Part shown: positions 47,801 through 57,748 of the stretch, one piece after another
How the letters are laid out: each line of letters begins with the position of its first letter
How positions within the stretch are numbered: the first letter of the stretch is position 1
From: Leptasterias polaris
Taxonomy: Eukaryota; Echinodermata; Asteroidea; Forcipulatida; Asteriidae
Direction of reading: 5' to 3'
Assembly: GCA_037783415.1 (NCBI GenBank)
Contig: JAZGTN010000060.1
Location: 806,001 to 870,000, forward strand
Length of the DNA: 64,000 nucleotides
Position numbers and translations under genes: made by a program
The notes under the pieces: generated by a model
What the model saw: the letters and a program-made list of their open reading frames with translations, nothing else
What the model was told of the DNA's origin: nothing
Databases searched by the model: none

Positions 47801-50800
47801 GATGTGTGTAAAGCACTGTATACTCAGTACTTTCCCAAATCCTGTGTAAAAAATCCACTGACACATTACTTGGGTGGGATTAGAACCCATGACATTTGCA
47901 ATTCAAGAGCAAATGTCTAATCAGTAGACTAGCTAGAGGCTGTCTCGGTGGTCTAGTGGTAAGACATCTGCTCTAGAGTTGCAAAGGTTGTGGGTTTCTT
48001 AGTTTGAATCTCACTCGAGTAATATTCTTCTGGAAAGTATACAGTGCTTAACACACACCGGTCTATGGGTAAAACCAAATAATATTCTGATGCAAATTTA
48101 TTATCTAGTCATCTTATATGCTGTATTGAATTTTAACAAACAGTCGCTTGTAAGTTTCAAACTTGCGCTAGCCGAATATGCAACCTACCAACCTGCCAAC
48201 TGTAAATTTGTGCACGCTCTGTGCAATCATCTGATAGCGCCCTCTTATTTTAAACAATTGTTCCTCAGGCCATGTTGAAAGTTGAAACACTCCTCAACAC
48301 ATTTCTATCGCATTTTAAACATGGCCACATGATCTGCTCTCCACCAATCAGAATTGATTAACTGTCCCAGGTATTTATGAATTATGCCACCCTGCAATAT
48401 AGCAGTCTGACCAATCAATATCGTCCACTGTGGTTTTGTTAGATAAAGTATGCCAGCCTGCAGTATGATACCATGTAGTGAATGCATCTACACAGTACAC
48501 AATCAACCCTCCTATATCTGACCAGTCATTATCATCCAATATGGGTTTGAATGAATCCCTCTTAAAGGGACACGTTGCCTTGGATCGGGCGAGTTGGTCC
48601 ATGAAAAGAGTTTGTAACCGTTTGTTATAAAATGCATATGGTTAGAATGATGTTTTAAAAGTAGAATGATCCACACAAATATGCCGTCCTTTAACTCCAT
48701 TTTGTGGAGTCAAAAATTTGGCTCTACAACATGGCGGGCCGTGTTAGTTCACGATGTAAAAGGAAAACCACGCAATTTCGTGGCAACAAAGCAAATTTTT
48801 AAAAATTATTGTCATCTTGCATTTTTGTGGTTGGTTAAAGCCACAAACGTACAATTTATTCTCTTTTCTCACTGCACAGGTTGGAGCATGTATTGTAAAT
48901 GAAGACAAGAAAATTGTAGGGATTGGATATAATGGAATGCCTAATAAGTGTGACGATGATAAACTACCATGGGGAAAGAATGGTGATTGGCTGGAACAAA
49001 AGTACGCTTTCGGTAAGTGAAGTCGCACTACAATGCATATATTGTTTCCCTCGACCATAATGTGCGTGCAAACTCAAGGTTTTCACCAAATCATTAAAGG
49101 CACCTGGAAATAGATTTTTTATTTTTTTTAATATAAGAGTATATGTATATTAACAATAAAACAATTTTTTGAGTAATTGTTTGTCAGTATTTATATGTTA
49201 AAAAATAGATAAAGTTGTTTGGGGGCGACTCCGCCCATCCCTTTTTGTGACGTCAATCGAGGAAGACTTCGCCTCGATTGAACATCGACCCCACTCGAAC
49301 TTGCCTGCATTTACGTTGTATATACACGTGCAAGTAGTGAGATTGTACGTTTCGTTTGGTTATCCAAAAGGGGGGTTTTTCTTGCATTTTTCCAGCGAAA
49401 ATTGCTGCTGGATGCAGCAAAACGACTAAAGATGGGGTCAGCCAGCATTTTTTTCCTGCAGATCCCAAATATAGGCAGTTACGGGCATCGAAAGTTAGGC
49501 TAACGAGGGCAAAGTGGTCCGGTCCGACGTCGTTTTCAGCGCTATGCAGCGAACACTTGGATAGCCCGGGGATTTTTTCGTTGGTAGTAGTGTGCAAGGG
49601 AAGTTGCAGTGAAGCTTAGGTTACCAGCGAAATGTTTCTGGTGGAAAAACAATACCTCGTATTATCCGTGTTCTCGTTATGACCATGCTCGTATCTTCCG
49701 TTTTTAAGACATAGAAACGCGCATGGGACAGTTCGGGACCGGTGAAAAACCTTGTATAAACTGGCGTCTCGTATATTAGTCGACTGTACACTGTCCTAGG
49801 ATTGCATTGGGTGGTGACGTCCGAATACGAAAACGCATCATACTGATCAGGTACCCAGACGTAATGTACGGGGCCAGACTACACATTTTCTCCTGCCTCG
49901 ATTGACGTCACGAACAGCGCCATGTAAAGGGGGGCCTATTTTTTAATTTGTAATTAAAAGAAAAATACAATTTTTTAACCTTAGCAAATTGTTTATTCAC
50001 ATTCCACTCATAAAAATGTATATATTAATGACAAAAGCTTTATTTTGAAAAAATACCACTGCCAGGTGCCTTTAAAAAAGTACATTTTTACCCCCACTCT
50101 TTAGGGCGGTTTGGCTACAGTCTAGGCTGTGGCTTTGGCTACAGTCTAGGCAGTGGCTTTGGCTACAGCCTAGGCTGTGGCTTTGGCTACAGCCTAGGCT
50201 GTGGCTTTGGCTACAGTTTAGGCTGTGGCTTTGGCTACAGTCTAGGCTGTGGCTTTGGCTACAGCCTTGGCTGTGGCTTTGGCTACAGTCTAGGCTGTGG
50301 CTTTGGCTACAGTCTTGGCTGTGGCTTTGGCTACAACCTAGGCTGTGGCTTTGGCTACAGTCTAGGCTGTGGCTTTGGTAACGGTTTTGTGTACTGCTAT
50401 GGCCTTTGGGCGAATTACTTGAACACTGTCAGCCTCTTTGCATGGCTTGCAGATTATTTTAAAATGATCTATATTCACAATGGTGTAAAGGGGGGGTGCT
50501 CTCAAAACCCTTGACCCCCCCCCCCCCCCCCAAAAATGAGATCCACAAAATGCACAAATGAATAGTGCAATACCATTAAAAAAAAACCTGCAAGTACCGT
50601 AATCTTCGGAATATAGGCCGCGGCTTATACATTGATTTTGGCCCTTTTCAGCAATTCAGCGGCTTATATTCCGGGCGGCTTAAACAATGATGCATAAATC
50701 TTGTTTTGAAAAAGATCGTTTGTAAAATATTTCTGAAACGAAACAATTTTCTAAACCGGAAAAAAAAAAAAAAAAAAAACCCAAACAAAACATGGCCTGT

Positions 50801-53352
50801 GAGATGTGATGGTTTTGAAACATTTTTGTTGAAAATCCCAGCTCATCTTTCGAGCTGAGGGGTCGTGAAACTTACGCCCACCGTGCTTGCTTGATTATGA
50901 CTTTCGCTGGTGACCGCTTGCTTGTACCGTACTGCCGTGAAGAAGCAGGTGACCAGTTGTTCTAGCCATGGTTGTCTTTCTTCATATCGCTCTGCACAGG
51001 CCGCTTACCATTTGGCCGAATGACGTAATGCTTCTCACAGCACTGCCATCCCATAGTATTCATCACCTCGACCCCGTGGATGTGCTTGCTCCTACATGTA
51101 GTTGCTATACTTTATTGTCAGGGGATGAAGAAACGGCACGTTTAGCCGTGGGAGCGAAGGTGCAAGGGAAATTCCCTTAGTGAGAAATCACCGCGTGTTC
51201 GAGAACGTCACGTGCACGTGTATAAGAATAAAAATCGAGGCAGCAGCTCCCAAGCAATGTTACGACATTGCCGACCGGTATTTTTTTCTACTAAATAAGC
51301 TTAAAATAATACTACAGAATTCTTCTTACGTAACTGAAAACTATCAAAATTAAAAGTGTTGTTAAATCTTGGCCTCGACGATCGCGATTGATCAATTTGT
51401 CTTGTTGGTGTCATTTTTATTTCAAGTCGAATGTTTGATGCAGCGATGTTTCCCCTTTCTATGCTAGTAGAAACAAATATATTCTCACAGCGTATGTTTG
51501 CTGCCGCACTCCTATGATGAGTAAAACAATAGAAAACCTAGGAGCCAGACTATAGTACATGTAGAACGTATAGCTCTACGACGCCTACATCGAGTATGTG
51601 TCTAAATGGTTTATGTATCACGTAGGTATGGTATCACGAAGCCATTTCCTCCTGTAAGACGTTCTGTTTTCATGGAATATGGATATTAAATTCAGTGATT
51701 TTACCTCAGCAGTTTATCAATACAGTCAAGTCTTGTTTGTTTATAATTGCTCACTTCCTCCTCCCTGCGATAAAACCGTCTTTCCGCGTTTGAAAAAACT
51801 TAACGAATATCGAAATATCGGCGATATTTACCCGACGATATATCGCCATTCAAAATTTACGAAAAGAAAATAGACCCACTTGACTGCAGACCATTCTAAT
51901 AAAATGATTTAAATAACGATCGATGGTGTTAACTTCAGTACATTTTTACTTAAATGCAATGCAAGACGCACTTTGTGGTGATGTACAATGAATGTAGTGC
52001 CGCCCGCTAGTCACTGTACATCACCACAGAGGACCGCAAAACACGCACGGCACCCTGTGTGTGCGGTCATTACTGCGGCTTATACGCCGGGTGGCTTATA
52101 CACTGACGCATAAATCTTGTTTTAACAAATTCTTGGCATAGCGGCTTATACCGCGGGCGGCCTATATTCCGAAGATTACGGTATGTCTTTGCCCCTGCTA
52201 GCCCCCCCCCCCCAACTGAAAATGTTTGGTTATGCCACTGAATACACATAGGTAGCAACTATTTCCTGAAATTTAGTCCTCTGGGGACGACATCTTTTCA
52301 CAGTTCTGATCAGTGCTGTTTTATAAAACTTAGAAACCAGTGAGGAATATTTCAAAGACTGAGGCTAGTTTGTTTACCTTGTTTTGCGAGACATTTCACT
52401 CATCACTGATTCACCTTGTGGTACCAAACAAAGCCTTGTGGGTCAAATGAGGTAATGAAAAGAATGTGGCCAAATGTGAATATTTGAATTATGTATGAGG
52501 CCCCAGCCATTATCGATTGCACATTTGGGTAGTCCCGCCCATCTAATGCTACTCATAGTGCTCTTGATCTTTTTTTCAAATTCTTTGTTTTCTGTTCCTT
52601 TTTTTAAGTTTGTCATGCTGAAATGAATGCAATTATGAATAAGAATTCCTCAGACGTCAAGAATTGTACGATGTACGTCGCCCTCTTCCCTTGCAACGAG
52701 TGCGCAAAACTCATTATCCAATCGGGAATCAAGAAGATCTTCTATCTATCAGATAAACATAGCGCAAAGCCAGCAACAATAGCGTCAAAGAGACTGCTAG
52801 ACTTGGCAGGTGTTGAATATACGTAAGTCAATTATTTTTATTATACAATTTTTCTTTTTGGTTATGAAACCTAAAAAAACTCAAAAGTGAAACTCATAGG
52901 CCTGAAGATACCTGTGTAGAGAAAATGATAAAGAAATGTCAGTTTAAGATGTGGGAGGAAAACCCCATATGGGGAGAACCAAGGCAATCAGATAAGGATT
53001 GACAACCCAAGGCTCTGATCTGAGGTGGGATTCGAACCATACTCCAAAAAGGTGAATAGCTGGAAAATAACCCACTGAGCCAACCTGAATGCCCAACCTG
53101 ATTGCATAGCTTAGGTAAATATTGGGATTTATTTGATGACTTTTTAATCTGAGAGCTAAAGTTTTTATGGTGTTGTATGAAAATGACTCTTTGAGATGTT
53201 TTTATCTTTTATTTTGTTTTTCTTTTCTAAATATATCTTGACTTTATGTTAACAGGAAATACACTCCCAGTCAACCCAAGATTGTTGTTGATTTCTATAA
53301 GATTGATCCAGATGCAGAACCTTCTCCTTTAAGCTCAATTATGTCACCATAA
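44752..53352 (+). CDS. DCTD: dCMP deaminase, 5 exons, complete
   Basis: Cytosolic enzyme converting dCMP to dUMP and ammonia, feeding thymidylate synthesis; the family is a zinc enzyme regulated by dCTP and dTTP. Five exons join in phase to a 207-residue protein (human is 178-189). The catalytic HAE ([13 protein letters not shown]) and zinc-binding PCNEC ([11 protein letters not shown]) are intact, as are [20 protein letters not shown] and GYNGMPN. The N terminus is extended by about 20 Ser/Thr/Lys residues relative to human and the C terminus ends PLSSIMSP. A poly(A) signal AATAAA lies at 53,847-53,852, about 500 bp past the stop. The introns are heavily loaded with mobile elements but all splice sites look normal. 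Confidence 0.95.
45181..46023. mobile_element. Large near-perfect palindrome, about 843 bp, with 10-bp target duplication
   Basis: Inverted arms 45,181-45,585 and 45,643-46,023 are almost identical apart from a roughly 22-bp insertion in the left arm (GCATTCTGGGTAGTAGATTA region). The spacer is about 57 bp. ATGCATTGCC is present directly outside both ends (45,171-45,180; 46,024-46,033). The ends read (T)ACACCCAGTAACTGGGGCGC. Long TIRs with a 9-11 bp duplication fit a non-autonomous Mutator-like or foldback element. Each arm carries the same open frame starting [20 protein letters not shown], on opposite strands (45,320 plus; 45,885 minus). Confidence 0.88.
46034..47481 (+). other. Rest of DCTD intron 1
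   Basis: Contains a G tract near 46,707, a small hairpin (GGAATACAAGGATTGTATTCC near 46,740) and a reverse S1 SINE (47,003-47,353). No additional exon recognised. Confidence 0.5.
47003..47353 (-). mobile_element. tRNA-derived SINE (family S1), reverse, full-length
   Basis: Starts with (AAT)n, then ATATCGCGCTTTATCACACC and ends with the reversed head CTCGGCCACGACACG; reverse B box GGGACTCGAACCC. About 351 bp. Confidence 0.8.
47482..47578 (+). CDS. DCTD: DCTD exon 2
   Basis: Acceptor TTGGTTTCAG, donor TCACAG|GTACAA. Encodes [20 protein letters not shown] and [12 protein letters not shown], very close to human DCTD. Phase 2 to 0. Confidence 0.96.
47600..47700. mobile_element. Inverted GCGTATAAGACGC remnant
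   Basis: GCGTATAAGACGCGGCTTATC and GGTGCGTCTTATCTATC are opposed over about 80 bp. It resembles the ends (CGGCTTATA) of the 1.6-kb element at 50,595, so is likely a short relative. Confidence 0.4.
47795..48075. mobile_element. Head-to-head pair of tRNA-like SINEs
   Basis: The left half, read on minus, goes CTAGTCTACTGATTAGACAT..GGGTTCTAATCCCACC..GTATACAGTGCTT. The right half, read on plus, goes GGTCTAGTGGTAAGACATCT..TTTGAATCTCACTC..GTATACAGTGCTTAACACAC. The tRNA-like heads meet at about 47,936. Neither makes a complete tRNA. Confidence 0.65.
48390..48530. repeat. Reversed relative of the 116-bp satellite unit
   Basis: Contains CAATATCGTCCACTGTGGTT, ATAAAGTATGCCAGCCTGCA and GTGAATGCATCTACACAGTA, the reverse complement of blocks of the 33,728 array. 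About 1.2 units in DCTD intron 2. Confidence 0.75.
48562..48830. mobile_element. TTAA-associated MITE, family D, copy 2
   Basis: TTAAAGGGACACGTTGCCTT start and ACTCCATTTTGTGGAGTC palindrome in the middle, with complementary GGAAAACCACGCAATTTCGT after it. The right border is unclear; it ends about 50 bp before DCTD exon 3. Confidence 0.6.
48880..49012 (+). CDS. DCTD: DCTD exon 3
   Basis: Acceptor CACTGCACAG, donor TTTCG|GTAAGT. Encodes [20 protein letters not shown] and [20 protein letters not shown], close to human. Phase 0 to 1. Confidence 0.96.
49094..50075. mobile_element. Kolobok-like element relic with THAP zinc-finger segment
   Basis: TTAA borders and inverted ends AAAGGCACCTGG and CCAGGTGCCTTT, about 982 bp. 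The plus frame 49,356-49,619 encodes [40 protein letters not shown], a THAP (C2CH) DNA-binding domain. The CSEH end is present but the first expected Cys is not (IAAGCS). TTAA duplication plus a THAP domain is the Kolobok combination. The catalytic part is absent. Confidence 0.65.
49356..49619 (+). pseudogene. THAP-domain transposase fragment
   Basis: 88-codon frame inside the element above. THAP landmarks seen: GCS, KDGVS.H.FP, a central Trp (AKW), SFSALCSEH. The domain's first Cys is missing and the frame ends soon after the domain, so it is probably the decayed first exon of a transposase. It could instead have been a spliced exon: a TTTTTCCAG precedes it at about 49,394. Confidence 0.55.
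50101..50390. repeat. 24-bp tandem repeat, about 11-12 units
   Basis: Unit GGCTGTGGCTTTGGCTACAG + TCTA, with minor variants (CCTA, CTTG). The plus frame through it is open without an ATG and reads GCGFGYSL repeatedly, continuing to a stop near 50,513. I treat it as non-coding satellite in DCTD intron 3. Confidence 0.9.
50595..52183. mobile_element. 1.6-kb TIR element (TACCGTAATCTTCGG ends)
   Basis: The ends TACCGTAATCTTCGGAATAT and ATATTCCGAAGATTACGGTA are perfect inverted repeats. Subterminal GCGGCTTATA motifs recur on both sides. The outer TA on each side fits a Tc1/mariner-like TA target. The interior has short frames (50,968; 51,679) without a transposase domain, and CpG-rich promoter-like sequence near 51,000-51,250. 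Confidence 0.75.
52184..52608 (+). other. End of DCTD intron 3
   Basis: C tract near 52,201, then AT-rich sequence leading to the T-rich acceptor of exon 4. Nothing else recognised. Confidence 0.4.
52609..52822 (+). CDS. DCTD: DCTD exon 4: catalytic exon
   Basis: Acceptor CCTTTTTTTAAG, donor TATAC|GTAAGT. Encodes the zinc centre: [18 protein letters not shown] (His ligand and catalytic Glu) and [20 protein letters not shown] (both Cys ligands). Phase 1 to 2. Confidence 0.97.
53256..53352 (+). CDS. DCTD: DCTD exon 5: C terminus
   Basis: Acceptor GTTAACAG. Encodes [20 protein letters not shown] and ends LSSIMSP, TAA at 53,350-53,352. Aligns with human FRKFIPKCSKIVIDFDSI. Phase 2 entry. Confidence 0.94.
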
Positions 53353-54760
53353 TTAAGTGTATGCAAGAGTAACTCGAGGGGTTTAAAGTTCACTAAAAGG
53401 TCAGTCAAGGTCAACATGTGAAAAAAAAGCAAAATATCAAAGAGCTTTGATTATTGAAACATAAAGAGTGGTAACACATACCCAAGTTATCTGTAAGGAA
53501 TAAACCATAGAGTGTTTCGTTGTTGGAGTTGTCTCTCATCGGCGCCCTCCTGGGAAGCCCGCACACGAGCGAGTCTTGCACTGCCCTGCACAAGACATAA
53601 TAGACTCGACGCAGCAAACCAAAGTCCAGAATTTTGCTAGGCATGAAACATGAGACCATCACCATTTTTTTGCATATTATATGTGGAGTTTCATTTTGAT
53701 GAATTTCTGTTGCCTTCACTTTTTGAACTTTAGGTCGTGAGTCTGGTTATACATAAGGTTGGTAAAAAGTTATTTTGTAAAACTCATTTTTATATTTGTC
53801 TTCGTTAAGCAGTATATTTGATACTTTTTGTATTTTGTATTTTTGTAATAAATATTTCAAGAAACCTTTGGTACGCAGTTGGTGTGGATGATAAACGATG
53901 GTTGACTGACTGCCTGTGTGTAACTTAGCTCGGTCCCAGGGCCTCAACCAGAGGCGCTGGGACGGGCTAACGTATTCACATGCTCATTGAACCGTTCCCC
54001 TGACCCTAACTCCATGTCACCTCTTCCTGTTTAGGAAAGGTTCGTTGACTATCAATAACATTGTAGGTCTGTTGTGTAAAACCACTGCAAATATTGATTG
54101 TCATTCTTTGCCTTGTACTAAACTAGGGCTCGATCGTAACATTTTTCTTGCAACTAACTTTGGTTTAAAAAGGTCGTTTATATTATCCCTGATGCCTCCA
54201 TGCATTATCATACATCGGTACTGCCCATTGCACCTATCAACAGTACAATCGTTCCCATCATGCATCACTACATCCTGAACAAGAATTTGTACAAGCTCAT
54301 CAGCCCATCCCAGTGGTCTTGGTGGGGGCCGAGCGAAATGTGTAACCAACTAATTTGACCTTTATGGTAGATTTTCTAAAGGGGATAACACGTGACTCAG
54401 GCATGTGTAGAGATTGGGGGAAAATTATGGTGTTGTGTCATCGATCATCACAGAGCTTAGTTGAGAAGTTTGCCCCAGTGTTTTTGGCAGTAGCTGATGA
54501 ATGTGCCTTATAACACACTAAACTCTTACAAGGTGCTACATAAATGGGTCTCATATTTAAAACAACTGAAACTGAGACAACCTGTACAGATGTTTAAGCG
54601 CTTTATAAAAACTAGTTATTATATTATTATCTGAATGTTGCTCATTGGAATATCTAATGAAGTTACTTTGCTGTGAAACTACCCATGTGAGTTACTCCAA
54701 GCCTTAACTAACATCTTTCATAAATACATGGTATTGTTTCATGTTATTATAGGCCCTTTC
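53353..54760 (+). other. DCTD 3' UTR and flank; SINE tail fragment
   Basis: AATAAA at 53,847-53,852 is the likely poly(A) signal. From about 54,385 to 54,640 is a 3' SINE fragment (TTTAAGCGCTTTATAAAAAC and an ATT-rich tail). Short ORFs on both strands show no domain. Confidence 0.5.
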
Positions 54761-54798
54761 AGCTTTTCAGACTTCAGCTTCAACTTTTACTTAAGCTC

Positions 54799-54994
54799 TG
54801 GCTTAAGCTCCGGTTCATACTTCCTGCGAATGCGATGCGAAGCGAATTTGACATCACATGGCTGTTTTTTTCGCAGTGAATATTTTGCAGGAGTTGAGCA
54901 CACGTTAACTCTTCGGAATGATTTGTTGCGAATTTGTGACGTCAAAATTCATATCGCATTCTCATTCGCAGGAAGTATGAACCGGGCTTTAGGC
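54799..54994. mobile_element. TIR MITE with GGTTCATACTTCCTGCGAA ends
   Basis: The left CGGTTCATACTTCCTGCGAA and right TTCGCAGGAAGTATGAACCG arms pair over about 60 bp, including GACATCAC/GTGACGTC. The ORF at 54,728-55,042 runs through the element. Confidence 0.75.
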
Positions 54995-55261
54995 TCCGTC
55001 AGTTATTATGAAAAAATGTGTGGTTTTTTTAAAAAGCTTTAAACAGGCTGAGCCAAATCTGCGAACCTTTTGAAGCTGTGTTTGTGGATTTGAAAAGGCA
55101 GAGTACCACTGAGGCCATAATTCAAAGATATGTTAGTTGGTCTATGAGTATGAGCCTAGGTTCTCAAGATGTACCAGGTGGACCATGTCTGATGGTGTGG
55201 ATTTTTACCACAGTGAATTGTTAAAATAACATTTTTAACAAAATAGTGAAACTGCCAACTA

Positions 55262-55330
55262 AGGGCTGGATAGCTCAGTTGGTAGAGCACCAGCTCTAGG
55301 TCGTTGGTTCAAATCCTGTTCTAGTCATTT
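55262..55330 (+). mobile_element. tRNA-like SINE head (family S2), fragment
   Basis: AAGGGCTGGATAGCTCAGTT and B box GGTTCAAATCC are present, but the anticodon arm is too short and the acceptor ends do not pair. SINE remnant rather than tRNA. Confidence 0.55.
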
Positions 55331-55396
55331 TTGGTCTGTGTTCAACCCAGATTTATTTTAAATTTACACAGTTAGTTTCCCTTGTCGTTTATTAAT

Positions 55397-56412
55397 ATAG
55401 GTTTTCTCGGTCAAATTCGGCAAATGAGCAGCCGATTTCATTTTCGTGCGTTCGAATTAAAGCTATTTTGCCTCTCCAGTTACTGCGTTTCAAATTCAAA
55501 ATTCGGGCATTCAATTTCGTATTGAGGCATTCAAATTCCTTTTGCACTGTGTTCAATTTAGCATATCGTCATTCTTTTTCGTGACGCACAATCATCATTC
55601 AATTTAGCAAAGCTGGTTCGACTGGAGATTTTACTGGTTTAATTTTTTTCAATTTCGTAAAGAGGCAATCAATTTCGCTAAATGAGAATTCAAATAAGTA
55701 CGACTAAAGAAATACGAATAAACAGATAATCTGTATTAGGCAACTGTTTCGTATCTTCACTTTAATTCAGGCAAACCTTATTTTCTTTATTTGTGGTTCC
55801 AGGAGACTTTACATGGGGCCCATGATGTTTTTTCTTTGTTTTCTCCTATATTCTTTTTTGGGGGGATCTTTATTGGTTAACTGGCCTAATTTTGTATTGT
55901 TTGAATGGGGTGTTTCTTTATGTTTTTCCTGGTTTTTGTTGTTTATGTTGTTTCTTCCTCAACCATCAATCTGTTGGTGTGCCAGACATCTTGGCGTATA
56001 TGTTTAGGTATGGTTGTACCACAAGCTGCAAACTTATTGAAATATGCGTGTAAAACTGTAGCAAAAGCTCGTCTTCGAAGTACAAAGTGACTCAAGTGCA
56101 AATAAGTGAACCGTATATGCCTTATTAACAAAGCGTTTTTTAGATTGCACAAATTACAGAAATGACTGCCCAAAAATGAATTTGAATGACTAAACACACG
56201 CCTCAAAAAGCTCCGGCGAATTTGAATGCTGCTTTGATGAATCGTTAAATTGAATGATTATTTTGTTAAATCGAATGACGCAACAGTACATTTGACTAGT
56301 CATAAAACGAAATCGAATGACCCTGTTTAGTAGCATTCGATTTCGCGCGAAATAGAATAGCGTGGTGGTTAAATTGGCTGCTCATTTGCCGAAATTGACC
56401 GAGAAAACCTAT
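55397..56412. mobile_element. 1.0-kb TIR element with recurrent ATTCAATTT motif
   Basis: Inverted ends ATAGGTTTTCTCGGTCAAAT and ATTGACCGAGAAAACCTAT, arms about 40 bp. Inside, ATTCAATTT/ATTCAAATT/AATTTCG and complements recur many times on both flanks. The centre holds short frames on both strands with no recognised domain. Confidence 0.75.
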
Positions 56413-56576
56413 AGTAACAGTTTTCATCACGTTTTCTTCCAGTTTTTCCAATAGTATTTTGTTAGATTTGAAAGAAATTTAAGAGATGTTTATGACAAAA
56501 ATAAATAAGATTATTTATAAAAATTGTCTGCAGTGTTTCTGAATAATCATTTATTGTTTTTAATTTATGTTACAAG

Positions 56577-56640
56577 GCAGTAGCGAAGAGTGAGACGATT
56601 TCTCTACCACTTCCAGAGAAGAACGACTTCAATTTAGAGT
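56577..56640 (+). other. Possible orphan terminal exon
   Basis: After ATGTTACAAG an open segment reads AVAKSETISLPLPEKNDFNL then E and TAA, protein-like in composition. It has acceptor-like AG dinucleotides (ACAAG, GGCAG) but no recognised upstream partner. Could be an alternative DCTD 3' exon, part of another gene, or chance. Confidence 0.25.
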
Positions 56641-56703
56641 AAAAAAAGATGGGGGGGGGGGGGGGGGGTGGGCACTCTTAAAAATATGACTGGAATGCAT
56701 CTA

Positions 56704-57019
56704 AGAGCAAGTTTGAGTGCGCACAATGGTTAACTAAAGGTCGACTATTTTTACTTGAACCAAGGCTGGGTTGACCATTGGTCGACTACTATGGTCGACC
56801 ACTTGGAACCAGCCTCAGGACCATGGTTTCTTCTGTTGTCCTGATAGCAATGTAAAGCCCAGAAGGGAACCAGTGACACTGTACAACACAGCTTGAATAC
56901 CCTACCAATGGTTGACTAGACTTCCAAACGAGTCGTTCAAGTGAGTACGTCTGCGCATGTACGTTGTTAGTCAGTGGTCAACCACAGGTTGACTAAATGT
57001 GCGCACTCAAACTTGCTCT
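56704..57019. mobile_element. TIR MITE with AGAGCAAGTTTGAGTGCGCAC ends
   Basis: AGAGCAAGTTTGAGTGCGCA on the left and GCGCACTCAAACTTGCTCT on the right. The interior has several GGTCGACTA / GGTTGACTA motifs in both orientations. About 316 bp. Confidence 0.8.
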
Positions 57020-57060
57020 ATGTATGATGTATCAGAACATGGCCAACATAGGTTACTGTC

Positions 57061-57434
57061 CAGGGCTCGAATTTGGGGAGAAAATCCACAAGACTACAGG
57101 GCTTGTAGCTCAAAATCTTTACTGGACCAGCCATTTTTTTACAAGACCAGATTCAAAATGTGAAAAAGAAAAAAAAATTGCTGCCACAGTTTAACATGCA
57201 TTTGACTGCTTTTATATGAACCAGAACTGAGACAAGTAAGAGAAGAGTATACTTGATTACTCATACAATTGAAAGATAATTTATTAGACCCAAAGTCAAC
57301 ATTTGAACATAATTTGTTTATGTTATTCAATTGAAAAACACAAGACCATCGGACTTGTTAGGTCATAAGTTTACTGGCCCAACACTAAAATTACTGGCCT
57401 CGGGCCTGTGGTCCAGTGTAAAATTCGAGCCCTG
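57061..57434. mobile_element. hAT-like MITE, family H, copy 2, with 5-bp duplication
   Basis: Inverted ends CAGGGCTCGAATTT and AAATTCGAGCCCTG, flanked by CTGTC on both sides (57,056-57,060; 57,435-57,439). About 374 bp, same family as 9143-9522. Confidence 0.75.
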
Positions 57435-57708
57435 CTGTCTAAGACCAGTATCCCCACTCTATGTGACCCAACATATACATGAAATAACAAACTTGTGGAA
57501 GATAAAGCTAAATCGGTCATCAGATTCATGAGAAAATGGTGAAAACCCAATTGTTTATGTTTTCTTTGTTTTCAAACTTCGGGTTTTAGACTCATGACAT
57601 CAAATCTAATTGTTTTACTCGACTAGCATTTCCAGCAAATATTGTTCACCTATCTTTATACCGTGCATCTCTTTGGAACTCCTTGCCTGGTGCATTCCAT
57701 CATAAAAT
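57435..57708. mobile_element. MITE fragment and short LINE remnant beside DIRS
   Basis: 57,440-57,600 matches the AACATATACATGAAATAACA / GAAAATGGTGAAAAC part of family B. 57,645-57,700 reads SLWNSLPG in one frame, possibly a LINE ORF2 tail cut by the DIRS insertion. Confidence 0.4.
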
Positions 57709-57748
57709 CCCCCAAATCAAAGGTGATTTGGGAGTCCGCGATACGATA

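Noticed and set aside
55262..55330. tRNA gene on the plus strand
   Set aside because: Shortened anticodon arm and unpaired acceptor ends.
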